Under the pieces are notes generated by a model that made no database searches, had not been told where the DNA came from, and was given only the letters and a program-made list of their open reading frames with translations. A DNA stretch of 64,000 nt from Halicephalobus mephisto. Its lineage: Eukaryota; Nematoda; Chromadorea; Rhabditida; Panagrolaimidae. The position numbers were made by a program, and so were the translations under genes. The stretch spans positions 124,001 to 188,000 of the forward strand of contig SWDT01000019.1 in assembly GCA_009193035.1 (NCBI GenBank), written 5' to 3'. Of this stretch, positions 49,301 to 61,000 are shown piece after piece. The first letter of the stretch is position 1, and every line of letters begins with the position of its first letter.

Positions 49301-50981
49301 ATCATCTGGGTGATGGAATCAAGCAAAAGCGTTCCGATGTTCTGGTTATTGTCGTTTCCAGTTTTGTACGCCAATAGTGGAGCGCTAATTAAATGGTCTA
49401 AGAAGGAAGCCATTCCATGAAAATCTTCCTGTTTCATGCTTTTTACTTTAGAACAAGTATCGAAGATGCCAATAACAATGGACAAATTTTTCCCTGTGAT
49501 ATCAGTCATGTTAAAAATATTAAGAGTTGCATTCATAATGGCAGAAATATTTCCAGGTTGTGGTTGGGTCCCCTAGAAGGATTGAAAGATTTTAGATAAG
49601 AAAGTCAAGATGTTAATTACATCTGTGGATATTGGTCTTTTTTGTTTTAAGGATTCAATGCAAAAACTTACATTCAATATGTCGCAATATATCTTTTCTG
49701 ATTCTGTTTCTGGATGTGTGCAATTAATTATCGGAGTTGGCGTGGTAGATGGAGAAGTCGTTGGGATAGTTGATGAATAGGTAGAGAAATTTGTTGCTGA
49801 GAATGATGCATTTGATGAGGGTGTAGTAGCCTCTGTCGTCGATGAATATCCTCCAAAAGTCGTCGATGAATATCCTTTAGAAGTCGTCGATGAATATCCT
49901 TTAGATGCCGTTGATGGATGTCTTCTAGACGTTGTTGACAAATATCCTCCAGAAGTCGTCGATGAATATCGTCCAATAGTCGTCGATGAATATCCTCCAG
50001 AAGTCGTCGATGAATATCCTTTTGATGCCGTCGATGAATATCCTCCAGTAGTCGTCGATGAATATCTTCTAGAAGTTGTCGAAAGTGTAGAATTCTCAGT
50101 TGATTCTGAAGAAAATTAAAACTTATTGGAAGATAAAACAGTTCTCTCGAGACCACTAACCACAATTAATTAAAGAAGAGGTAGGATTTGCACAAGCATT
50201 GAAGGTGAGAGTAAACATAGGTGACACGGTATCTGTTTTGTTGATCCAGCCATTTGAATTACAGCTCATTGTAGAAATATTATAAAACGCAGATTTATAT
50301 TTGAACATGATACTAGTTTTTGAAACACTAAGCAGCATATTTTTCCAAATATCAATGTAGTAAAAATTCATAATACTTGTTTGAAAAAATTGATAGAGAA
50401 AGTGGATGTTATATTCAGGTTTTGAATCATCTATTTCACATCCGTGTGTACAACTAAAAGAATTATAACATTATAAAGCTCATAAATGAACATTGTTACG
50501 AAATAATTTTAATACCAATTTCGAGTCTTTCGGAATTCTCTAGAAATTGTGGTTTTAGATCTGAGTTATAAAACTTCTAATTTAATTTCCGAAGAATTCA
50601 AAAGTTTTTATAGAATTTTGCAAGCTTCTAGAAAATCCTAGAATATTTTGAAGATTCCTACGAGATTGGAAAAATTCAGAAATCTTCATGAAATTCTAAT
50701 CTCAAAAGATAATCGAAATTATTTTCTTACGTTTTGTAAGAATCCATATCAGCATCGAAATTCGATGTTATCATCATAGCATCAGGCCATTGCCATGGTT
50801 TATTCGACTGATGGGATTCACAAATATATATCGGCGAATGAGAATCTTGAATTTGGATGGCGAATTTCGCATTAACTTTAATCATCCAATCGGTAGCCAC
50901 CACATTGATGTAAAAAGTGTAATATTCTCCGGTAGCTGTGTGAATCAAGAACAAAAAGAAGAATAAAAAGATGCTTTTCAT
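46349..50981 (-). CDS. Adhesion-type GPCR, copy B (GPS frame break)
   Basis: Exons (minus): 50731-50981, 50161-50453, 49672-50105, 48775-49572, 48166-48635, 47999-48120 and 46349-47040; nominally 1019 aa. The signal peptide and N-terminal module differ clearly from A and C. The stalk exon encodes about eleven copies of an 8-residue unit like GGYSSTTS (24-bp repeats), mucin-like. The GAIN-like exon and 7TM part are nearly identical to C. The tail is short (about 90 residues), ending NNYDIPPDA. In the GPS exon a base is missing near 48502, giving TGA at 48495-48497, and an extra G near 48346-48349 restores frame before TM2, so exon length equals that of A and C. An alternative Met lies at 51020. 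Probably a surface receptor; ligand unknown. Confidence 0.75.
49672..50105 (-). repeat. Coding minisatellite in the copy B stalk exon
   Basis: 24-bp units (minus-strand core GGATATTCATCGACGAC), about eleven copies, giving [GK][GR]YSSTTS repeats with dense potential O-glycosylation sites. The unit keeps the reading frame. Confidence 0.85.
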
Positions 50982-51379
50982 TAGAGAAACAAAAAATTGC
51001 ACCGGAAAAGTCGATCGCAAAGAGGTACCTTTATCAACAGCCTTTTTAGAATCGATAACGTGATTGTTATTTTATTTAAGCTCATAGTTCATTCTCTGTT
51101 TAAAGAAGAATATGATGTCCCAGCCACTGGAAAAATTTTAAGATGATTAGACGTCACAAAGAACAAAGAACTCGAACTTGGGCTTGGCTTTAATGAAATT
51201 CCTTTTGAGAAAGTAATAAACATTTTAACCATGGTTTAATATCGAGCAGATTGTTTTAAGGCAAGTAATAAAAAATTTCCAATTAGGACTTGGTTGTAAG
51301 AAAACTAATTTAGAGAAAATAACAGAGAATTTGAATTGTGGTCTGGTCTCGAGAGGATAATTTTAGAAAGTAAACTGAC

Positions 51380-51960
51380 CTTGAGAGCACTCTGGAATGG
51401 ATGACAACTCCATTGAGCACACTGAATATTCAAAAACATAAGTTATGGGGAGAGGATCGATTGTGCCATATAAATTCTGTCCCCCGCATCCCATGGAACT
51501 CGGACTCACAGTTTGATTCATGATCATTGCAGTAAGTCCACTAGTATTCAGGTCGAATTCGAATTCCCCTTTTGGCCAGATATCGAAACTTGAACTCTTT
51601 TGAGTGTACTGAAAACGGATGCTCATGAAACCAGCCTCTGTGGAAACACTACAAGAAGAAGAACATCTGAAGACATTTGTTATGGCAAGTGTATTCCTAT
51701 CTTAGAACCTACTCTGTGCTCGATCGGCCCGTACCATCATTGACAATAATCTGAATCGAATTTGGTTCTGCTGATCCAGTATAATTAACACAAGCATAAA
51801 CTGGATCGTCGGGTGAAATGCCAGTGACAGAAATTGTCGACTGAACTGCAACTCCAGATGTGTTATTGTAAGTGGAGTTCACAATCAATTGAGTCCACAC
51901 TTCTCCTTTACTTAAAGTCAAGACAACGAATAAAATAAAGAGAATTTTAAAAAGAGCCAT
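51380..51960 (-). CDS. Two-exon N-terminal module D upstream of GPCR B
   Basis: Exons 51713-51960 and 51380-51666. Signal peptide MALFKILFILFVVLTLSKG, then a small Cys- and Asn-glycosylation-rich domain (VYACVNYTG; SSSCSVSTE; MGCGGQNL; SVCSMELSS; PECSQ). Lengths, intron position and phases (phase 2 between exons, phase 1 at the final GTCAGT donor) mirror exons 1-2 of the GPCRs, so it is a homologous module. Its phase-1 donor can join directly to the phase-1 stalk exon of copy B, making an alternative receptor head (inference). If the last intron were retained it would end after a few residues as a secreted protein of about 180 aa. A minus-strand AATAAA at 51071-51076, between D and B, leaves that option open. 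Confidence 0.7.
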
Positions 51961-52528
51961 ACTTTACAGATTTAATTCACTCCATTGTCGAAGGCGTGGA
52001 TACAAGGTGAAGGCTTTTATTCTAAGCAGCTTTTCAAAGATTTAACAAACTTATGCTCAGATAACGGTTATATAAGCGTTGATTCCAAAAGTCTTTGCAT
52101 TCAGAAAGGTATTACATTTGAATACATGTTGGATGGTATATGGTTCAATTAGGAACGATTTATAATAACTGTCATAGTTTGTAAAGTCAATTCCTGTCAC
52201 GCGGTCGTTGATGACCGTAGAGTTCGCTCATTCTGTAGCAGAAGAAAAAGTCCGTTTCAAAAACAACCTAAAAGAAGAATGAAATATAGCGTTGTGAGCA
52301 TATGATTGATATTTTTTTCTCTATATAACCATTGTAATTGTGTTTACTGTGAGATAACTCTGTTGTATAATATTCCCTGATCAAATTGTGAATAAAAGTA
52401 CGAAGAACGTCGTAACCTTCAATAGATTTGTTTATCAAAAACTACACCTTTGATAAATTTTTATCATTTAGATTCAGAAACAACTATCGACTACTTTTTG
52501 ATTGATTTTTTCTATTTATTTCAAAATA
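51961..52528. promoter_or_regulatory. Divergent upstream region of module D and the MATH-BTB gene
   Basis: The first 75 bp upstream of module D (to about 52035) are almost identical to 63277-63352 upstream of the other D module, including AATAAAAGCCTTCACC on the minus strand, which suggests shared promoter sequence. Further on, no motif recognised. Confidence 0.4.
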
Positions 52529-53723
52529 ATGGCTGAAAAAGAAATTCACAGATGTTTTCAGTGGAAAATTCCTGTTAAAGATAATTTTAAGCCATCTTTG
52601 TATTCTAATTCGGCAAAGATTTTCTTCACTCCCTGTGTTTTCGTTAATATTTATGCCAGCTATATGGTAGAAGACGAATATGTGGGGTTTTATATCCACG
52701 TTGAATCAGAAATAGACATCAATGTAATATACGAATTTACTTTGAAGAATTTCAATAAAGGATTAGATATTCAAAACCGAATAATTTACAAATTCCCTTC
52801 CAAAGCTAATTGCGGTAGGGGATGGCCCCGATTTATATCTGAAGCTGATCTATTAAATCCGGCGAAAGGATTCATCCAGAAAGAGTTCATTATCGTTGAA
52901 ATAGATGTGACTTTCTGGATAATTCTAAATTTGCCAATATTACTATCTCTGCCGTCACTTTCGAGAGAACTTTATGATTGTAAAGAATATTCTGATTTCA
53001 CAATTGTCGTAAACTCGAAGGAGATCAAAGTTCATAAATGTGTTCTTGGATTGGTTTCTCCTGTTTTCGATCGCATGTTCACTGCAGAATGTATCGAAGC
53101 CAAAGAATCCAAATGTAACATCAAAGACTTTGATTTTCAGACAGTTGAAACTTCTATGAAACTCATTTATGGATTCGAAATCCTGTACAGTGACCTCACT
53201 GTTTATACAGCTATGGAATTATATAAATTCGCTCACAAATACGAAATCAAAACTTCTATGGTTGGTGATTTTTATCAATAATATATTTATCCAGGTTTCT
53301 ATTAGTTTCTAGAACTTTCATAATTTCATTAAAGCTTCTGGAACTTGCTAGAATCCAATAGAGAAATCTGGAATCGAAATCCAAAACCTAGGTTTCTAGA
53401 ATTTTCTAGAAGGTTCTGGAAATCCATACTAAGATAATTTCTTAACGAAATTCAGTTCAAATTTTTGCAATTTTATGATTATCCAATTCTTCCAGAACGT
53501 GATTGAGGAATGGTTTCATCCATTTAAAATAAGCAACACGAATGTTTGGCTGCTTATATCCTTTGCTTTCTGCTACGACATACCGTACTTGAAACAAGAA
53601 TGCATAGATTTTATCAACAGAAACAAGGACTATGCTGCTAATTTTGACGGATATCAAGATGTTGATTCCGAAATTATCAAAGATGTTTTTTATACCGTTT
53701 GTTCAAAGTACCAAAAAATATGA
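52529..53723 (+). CDS. MATH-BTB (BATH-type) protein, 319 aa
   Basis: Probable substrate adaptor of a CUL3 ubiquitin ligase (known role of the family). Exons 52529-53260 and 53496-53723, phase 0 junction (donor GTTGGT, acceptor TTCCAG). The N-terminal MATH domain covers roughly residues 5-140 (FQWKIPVKDNF; GWPRFISEADLL). The BTB domain follows from about residue 150, with YSDFTIVV, HKCVLGLVSPVFDRMF and a typical YKFAHKYEI near its end. The second exon gives a short C-terminal helix region (WLLISFAFCYDIPYLKQEC). The gene is intact and lies divergently between GPCR B/module D and the otopetrin gene. BATH genes expand and change fast in Caenorhabditis. Intron 1 contains short TTCTAGAA repeats. 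Confidence 0.88.
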
Positions 53724-54287
53724 AAAAATAACGAAAACAATGTATATAAAGTTTATAAAGTTTATAAAAATTAGCATTTTGTAAATAATTCCAGAATCTG
53801 ATTAAAGACCTCTAGAATTATCGAGTATCTTGAGTTTCGAAATATTTTATAAAACTCTGAAAACCAATCTGGAGACGATTTATGTTTTATAATTGTTGAG
53901 CTCTCGAGCTTTATGAGGAATTAAATACAATGAAAACAAAAGTCGAAAGTTATGAAATTACTGATTACAATAGAATAGGGAAATTAGGCTTAAATATTCT
54001 GATTCAGATGGACTGAGCTAGGTCTAGACAATTTCGTAGTTGTTACTAAGTTTAGGTGAGTGAGAAGCATTAGTGAACAACCAGAGAAATGTTACAATCA
54101 TAATATCCTATAGACAGTAATGACATAGTTTTTAGCAATATTTTTACCCGCTTATAATCAAAATATAGTCTTCAAATACCTATATTTAGAGTGCAATTAA
54201 ACAACTAATTAGTATATCTGTTGGAAAATACAATTATAGTTATCTATTATGTCTACATTGGTTTCATTTCTTATTTGAAAAGTAAAT
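53724..54287. other. Intergenic DNA between convergent MATH-BTB and otopetrin genes
   Basis: No gene or array recognised. Confidence 0.5.
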
Positions 54288-56752
54288 TCAATATCTTTCA
54301 TTACTATGTTCTTCGTCTAGATTCTGTCTGGAAGAATGAGTATAACTACATCCCGATTCTTGTCTGACATTTGAGAAATCCACACTTCCAATATCTTTGG
54401 TATTGTAACAATGCTTCCAAATCTCTGCAAGACGAACACTAGAATAGAATCTGTAGAAAACTACAAGAGGAGCCGCTGTTGAAATCACGATGCTGTAAGG
54501 GTTAGTATGATCGATGTTGGCAGAGTGATGGAAAACGGGTATCAATTCTTCCGCATTATGGGAAATGAACAAAGACAAATTTGCAATGAGTAAAAATATC
54601 ACAAACTGCTTTCCGGGTTTCTTCTGGATGGCTTCCAAACTTTGACATTGTGATTTTGATATTAAAATAATCAATATAGTTTGGAGGGTCACTTGAGCCA
54701 TTCTGAATATCAGAACAAAAATTATACAAATCTCCATTCTTCTTTTACTAGTATGCCAGGATAAAAACACCGTCTTACAGTAGATCAATTCCCCCACAAG
54801 TCCGACTGCTAGCAAAATCCAATCCAGGAATTTGGAATTACTCAAGGATGTCTGGGTGTACTGTAGTAGTCTGATTCTATAAAGTCCAATAGCACTTCCA
54901 ACAAGAGCACAAAAGAATAAAATCATGCCACTGATACTGTAAACCAAAATCGCTGCTTCGGAGTCACCTTCTAGATAAAGGTAATCATAAATTATAATCG
55001 AAATAAAAGCAACAAGAGTAAAGAGGATTCCGGTGAAAAAACCTCCAAAAGATGATTTTAAACCGGATCCGATATTGGTTTCTTTCGTTTTCAAAATAAA
55101 GTGATTTTTGTAATCATGTTCCTTGCCAATAGATTTCCATACCATAAACAAGATAGCAGCTGCGATCACAGAATACTGGACAATACAGGTTGTTAGAAAA
55201 TTAGCATTATCCTCCAAGTGATTGGGAAATGAAGTTCTGTCAGAAGAATCAACAGATACATAATCTGGAACTGACAGTAACATAGTATAACTAATCTCCT
55301 GCAAATGAGATGTTATTAAACCACATTATTGTAAACGATAGGAATAACGGTTGTTGTAAAATCAATTTATCGAAGTTTCACAACTCTTTAGAAATTTTTA
55401 GAATTTTCGGTTTCATGTGGTAATTTAAAATTTTGCAATATTTCAAAACATTTCATCGACTTTTTTACAGTTCTAAAGATAAAAAATTTCAGAATCTTCT
55501 ATTGGAATCTGAAACATTAGAACCTTCTACGGAATTTTAATAATGAGAATATTTCAAAATTCATACATTGTTGGACAATTTGTTGTTGTCTTTAGTGAAG
55601 GGTTTAGTCAAGACAAATTTTAATGAAGTGCAGATATTCACTGCTAGTAGATGCATAAGTCCAAATTTCGCCACATTCTTTGATTTTGATATTATTATCT
55701 GAAATGAGAGACAATTATTCATTTTAAAGTGTCAGAAACTCCACTTTAGAATTGCAAAAAAGGAAATGCGTCTGAATGATAGTGAATAATCCGACGAAGA
55801 AAAGATTCACAAAGTCGTGAGTGTGGTATGTGTCGTTAGAAACATATATGAAGATCTCTAATCCATAGAAACAGATTCCGATGCTTCCGAAATATAGAAT
55901 TCCGAGTCTGAAGTAGAAGGATTCGCGGTTTTCCAAGGTATACTGTGGGTTTTTCAGCTTAATTTTCTAAAAAAATTAAATTCAATCCAGTATAAAAAAT
56001 GAAACTAACTGAGTAATACTGGATCCATTCTGTTATGTAAAAGTTCTTTATGATCAAGTTGAACCAATTTGGATGAATTAAGAAAACATAACAATAAAGA
56101 AGATATATTATTCCAACCCCGTACATGTAACTGTAGAAGATCTAAATTGTTGTCATTATGAAAACTAGAAATAAGTTTTTTAGTGAAATTATTTCGACGC
56201 AAATTTTTGGAATTTTTCAAGTACTTCTAGAAATTCAGATGCCGTATGGTTGCAGTAGTTTTTTTTGAATTCTGGGAAATTCCATTAGATTTGGAAACTT
56301 ACATGAGATTCTGGAAATTTTAGTTGAATTTTAAATAATTCTAAACATTCCCAGAAAATTTTAATGAAGGCAATTTATCATTTTTACAGAATGTAAAAGT
56401 ACTTACAGGTTTGAAACAGATTCTACTTGGAACACGGCTTTGAAAAAGTTCAATAACGATGGAAAAAAGAACAATGATAAGTGAGTACATGACGGTCAGA
56501 AGAGAGAAAAAACGATTTCTGAAATCCTTTTTTCTGTCAGTACACAATATTGAAAATTTACCTTGCAGACTGAATTTTCTGATATGCACTTTCAGAAGGC
56601 AATGATGAATGAGTAGAAGTTATCAAAAACGCCTGTTTTTTTAAAAGCAAATTCGATGGAAAAGAAATATCCAAATAATAGGTTGGATGGTTTTTAACTT
56701 TTCTCAGATCTTGATCATCTTTTGGATTATTCAGAGTTTCAATATTAATCAT
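54288..56752 (-). CDS. Otopetrin-like proton channel, 599 aa
   Basis: Multi-helix membrane protein of the otopetrin family (proton-selective channels in animals). Exons (minus): 56562-56752, 56407-56518, 56010-56141, 55745-55966, 55567-55698 and 54288-55298; exactly 600 codons with all phases matching. Hydrophilic N-terminus of about 60 residues, then TM1 (SLLTVMYSLIIVLFS), TM2 (YMYGVGIIYLLYCYVFL), a third helix (GSIGICFYGLEIFIYV), a fourth (VNLFFVGLFTIIQTHFLF), and KFGLMHLLAVNICTS, which matches the otopetrin ARFGLMH signature. The last exon carries the second half-repeat and ends with STAAPLVVFYRFYSSVRLAEIW, the family's C-terminal signature (PLxIFYRFHSxVxLxEIW), and a short polar tail. Intact, lies between duplicated GPCR loci. 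Confidence 0.92.
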
Positions 56753-58009
56753 TTTCAGAAATGAAATAAAAGTAAAAATTCAAAAAATTTCAGATCTGGT
56801 GTAAATAGTTTAGATAAACGAATTTTAGTTTCAACAAAATCGAATCTTTAATTGTAGTGAAGACATAAGAAACTCCGTTTATTTTTCAAATTTTTTGAAA
56901 CTTAACCTGTTTATAAAATTCTACTTTTTCTAATTTTCGCTTTAATCCTCTTCAAGAAACATCAGATCTTTTCGCAAATGAAAATAAGTAAACATTAAAA
57001 AATTGCTACTTTAGTTTCAGCTGATTTCGGTGAGTTTTGTAAATACATAAAAGAAATAAATCTGTATCGTATACATAAAACAAGATCTATGTTTTTCGCT
57101 AGTATTTGATCGACAAAGTTCTTTTACAAGTTTATTTCAGAATATGTTCCAGAATTATAAAGAAAAACGAATTTCATTTATCATAATAAACTTAAAATAA
57201 CAAAGGATTTATGTCACTAATCAACACGTTTGATCGCTTTTTGGCGCCAATTTTTGCTTGTGCTTGAGAATGTATATGGGTCTCCGGGGCTGCATAGGAT
57301 GTTGAGTATTTAATTATAGTTACACGGCTCCGAGATCGAGCAGACGATTGAGATTCCTACCATAGGTAGTTTGCCAAATAAGTTTATGCAACATTATCAA
57401 GTGAATAGAAGATGCGTTCTTAGGCTTGTTAACTAGAACCGACGGATCTCCACAGAAATCCAATAGATTTAATAGAACAATCTGATTTCCTCTCCGCGAG
57501 GTTCAGTTTTCTTCACCTTATATCGCAATTTGGACAAGTCAACCGATAGAGCAGAGACTCCTTGAGAGAATCGTGTGGCAGTTAGATTTTACGTATAATA
57601 TTTATACCACAAGAATAACGAACTCATTATAATCGTCAAAAATTTCACATTTCTTATGGCGAACTACAACGTAGTCTTTATTATCCCTTAAGATTCGATC
57701 CATGAGGTAGATTCACAAGAGATCTATCTTCAAATAAACACATCTATAACGATAACATAAAGAAACCAATCTCAGTTACAAAATATCAGTACTAGACTTT
57801 ATTTTTTCTTCGCTTGGTTATGATGCCAATTTTGACCTACACTTCGCAATAAACGAACTCATCATCGTTATCAGAGATTCTCATGGTGGAAATCGACTTC
57901 ATATTCGGATCTGTAACATTTTCTTTATCTATCTGAATATATCTTCCTATTACACACTTTTCGGAGGCGATTTAACTTTACGATATTTTCCCATAAATAT
58001 ATATCTTCA
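56753..58009. other. Intergenic DNA between otopetrin and GPCR C
   Basis: Not repetitive, no credible gene. Contains the otopetrin promoter side and the 3' end of GPCR C. Confidence 0.5.
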
Positions 58010-61000
58010 TCATCTGGAGAGTACATTATGATTCGTAGATCTGTTAATGTTCTTATTATTAATCGCTATTCCCTGAATTCGTCTTTGTTCTTGTTGAGTA
58101 TTATTTCGACCTCTGTTTATTTCGGCAGTTTCTTCAATACCTGGTCGATTAGATGATTCCAAATAGTGACTTGGTTCGCTTTTTTTCCTAGGAGAAAATC
58201 CATTTTTCGTTTTATCTTTGTTTGTTTGTTTCAAATGATATTGACCCTTTGTCGCTTTTGTGATATAATAGCATTTGAAACCAAAGGAACACAGGAGGAT
58301 GATCCCCTGAGATCCATTGATGATGGAGAAAAGATAGTGAGATGCTGTAGCTGATGGTGTGAACAAAGTCATATACTGTAGAAGCCAAGGAACTCCTAAT
58401 GTGAATTGAGTTAAGAAAAGAGCAATGACTCTTTCTTTTACATCTCTCTTAGCTCCTCGGGAAATAATAATAGATGACCCTCGAACAAGTCCGGCAATCT
58501 TTAGTCCGGGGAAAAATTTTAGCGTGATGATGAAGGAACAAATGATTGCGTTGACTCCGAGGATGGTAAGGGGGATGACAACTCCAGCTGTTATAAAGTC
58601 CGATCTTATCCAGCAGAAACTATCGTTTCGGTAGAAGAAGTCCAGTTTTGTCCCTGCTCCAAAGCCGATCGCTAGCAGTGTTGGAATAGCTAGAAATTGT
58701 TTTAAATTCAACACTACTGTTTTTGATGTGAAAATTGTGAACAATCAAACAAAATTAGAATCTAGTGTTAGTATTGGTGATGTTTTTAACACGACATACT
58801 TTTGTGACATTTTTCGATTATAACTAAAATGCTTTCTTTTCAGTAGGGTTCTTTGTTTATAGCTTTTTGGATCAGATTATGGAGGATTCTCGAGAATTCT
58901 GCGAGTTTTAACATCCACTAGACGTTGACGACATTTTGCAGATCAACGTAAATACTAAGTTCTACAGTTATCAAGTTCAAACTTTAAGCCTTATAAATTT
59001 GTACAAAAATTATTTAGAAGGCTTGCCAAAAATATTTGTAATTTGTATAGTGATATTATTTTCGATCCTTTTTAGTTTTCTTAACTATTCTCAATTTCTC
59101 CTGTTATTGGAAGCATATGATATACTAAAATACAACGGGATAATTATGAAGTCCTTAACTATAGTACTTCTTCATTAATGTAAGAAAACCATCTTACCGA
59201 AAGTGAGAATGTAAATAAGGAGTGGAGATGTAATTTTTTTAAAGAAGTTCTCCATACCAGTCGTCCAAGCAACGTTTTTTAAAATCTTCCAAGATTGGAA
59301 AAGTGACAGCATCACACAACTGAAATTAGTGATTAAAATACAACATAATAATGTCAAATCAAACCTCATTAAGACCCAGTAATTCACAATTGCAACAGCA
59401 GTACATCCTCCTTTCCCTGTAGTTCTCCCTTCATTTGAGAAAATAACAAAGTTAAAAAAGAAAATCAGTTGTAGAAAGTTATATACAGTAACAGAGTAAT
59501 CTTCGTTATTTTTCGGTAAATATGTCATCAGCGCTTGACCGATGGAGCTCTTCTGAGCAATGGGAATAACTAACCCGATGTAAATTGTATTTAATATAAT
59601 GAGACAAACGAGAGATCCGATAGCGACCAAGTAGTTCACGACTTCCAGAGTTGTATTGCAGAGAATAGGGTCCAAGGCAGATCCGTCGACAATTAAGGTG
59701 AAGTCAGTTAAATGATTGCAGGAGGACTCGTAGAACCCGTCTTTTTCCTTCACGTTGCAGGTGTTCCGAGACCATGAGTTCGTACTGACATCAAACCAAG
59801 TCGTCTTCATCTTCCCATGGAGACTGACTCCGTACTGAAAACATTTCAAATCATCATGTAATTTCTAACTATATCAATCCCCTCTAGATTGTAGAATAGT
59901 CATAAATCTTGTTGAATATTGCAATTGAAGTAATTGACTTACATGTTTTTTACTGAACTTCATGTTGACGAGAGTCTTCTCTTCTCCATCAACCAAGACT
60001 TTGTGAATGATAAAGTTCCCTTCAAACTCCTTCACCTTGGCAAATTTGGTGGCTTTGGAGGTCGTCGCCGTTGCTGAAACCACTGATTCATCTGTTTTCA
60101 AGAACCCTTTCGCACATTTGTTGTTATAATCCGTAACAGTTGTAGATGTAGTGGCATCGGATATTCCCGGTTTTTTGAAGACGAAATTGTTTCCCTGAAG
60201 CAACCCGGACGAATGAGTCGAATTGCCCACAAAGAACTTTTGACTGCGGTAAACTGAATAAAACACTCGCTCTGTGTTTACCTGACAAGCGGTGATAGGG
60301 TCTATGGAGATGGAGGCTACAGTATCCTTGTTGGGCGTTTCTCCAAAAGAACCTCCATGGTCAGAGATGCCGTAGAGATTTGGGTTACTTGAATTACAGT
60401 GGACAGGTCTTCCTATTAGGGCTATGTTGTTTCCAGACAGGTAACTGACGACAGGAGGGGAGTTGATCATCATCTGAGTGATGGAATCAAGCAAAAGCGT
60501 TCCGATGTTCTGGTCATTGTCGTTTCCAGTCTTGTATGCCGATAATGGAGCGCTAATTAAGTGGTCTAAGAAGGAAGCCATTCCATGGAAATCTTCCTGT
60601 TTCATGCTTTTTACTTTAGAACAAATGTTATAGATTCCAATAGTGACAGCTAACTCTCTTCCTGTGATTGTAGTGATGTTCATAGAATTGAGAGTGTCGT
60701 TGACGACTGAAGAGATATCACCAGGTTGTAGTTGAGTGTCCTACAAGTATCTAATGGGTTTTGATGAATTTGAAATACTGATTTCAACTGCGGAAATCGG
60801 AGTTTTGAAAAGTTCAAGAAGGAGACTTACATTTAATAATGTACAGTATATTTTATCAGTTTGAGTTTCTGGGTTGGTACAGTTGACAAGAGAACTTGGT
60901 ATAGGTGGTGGTAGGGTTGTTGAATCTGTAGTTTGTGGATGGATTGTCGAAGCTGTTGTAGAATAACTTGATGATTGAGAAAAGAGATCCGATAATGTCG

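Noticed and set aside
50105..50165. Arg/His-rich 145-codon minus frame over 49728-50165
   Set aside because: Shifted frame of the 24-bp stalk repeats.
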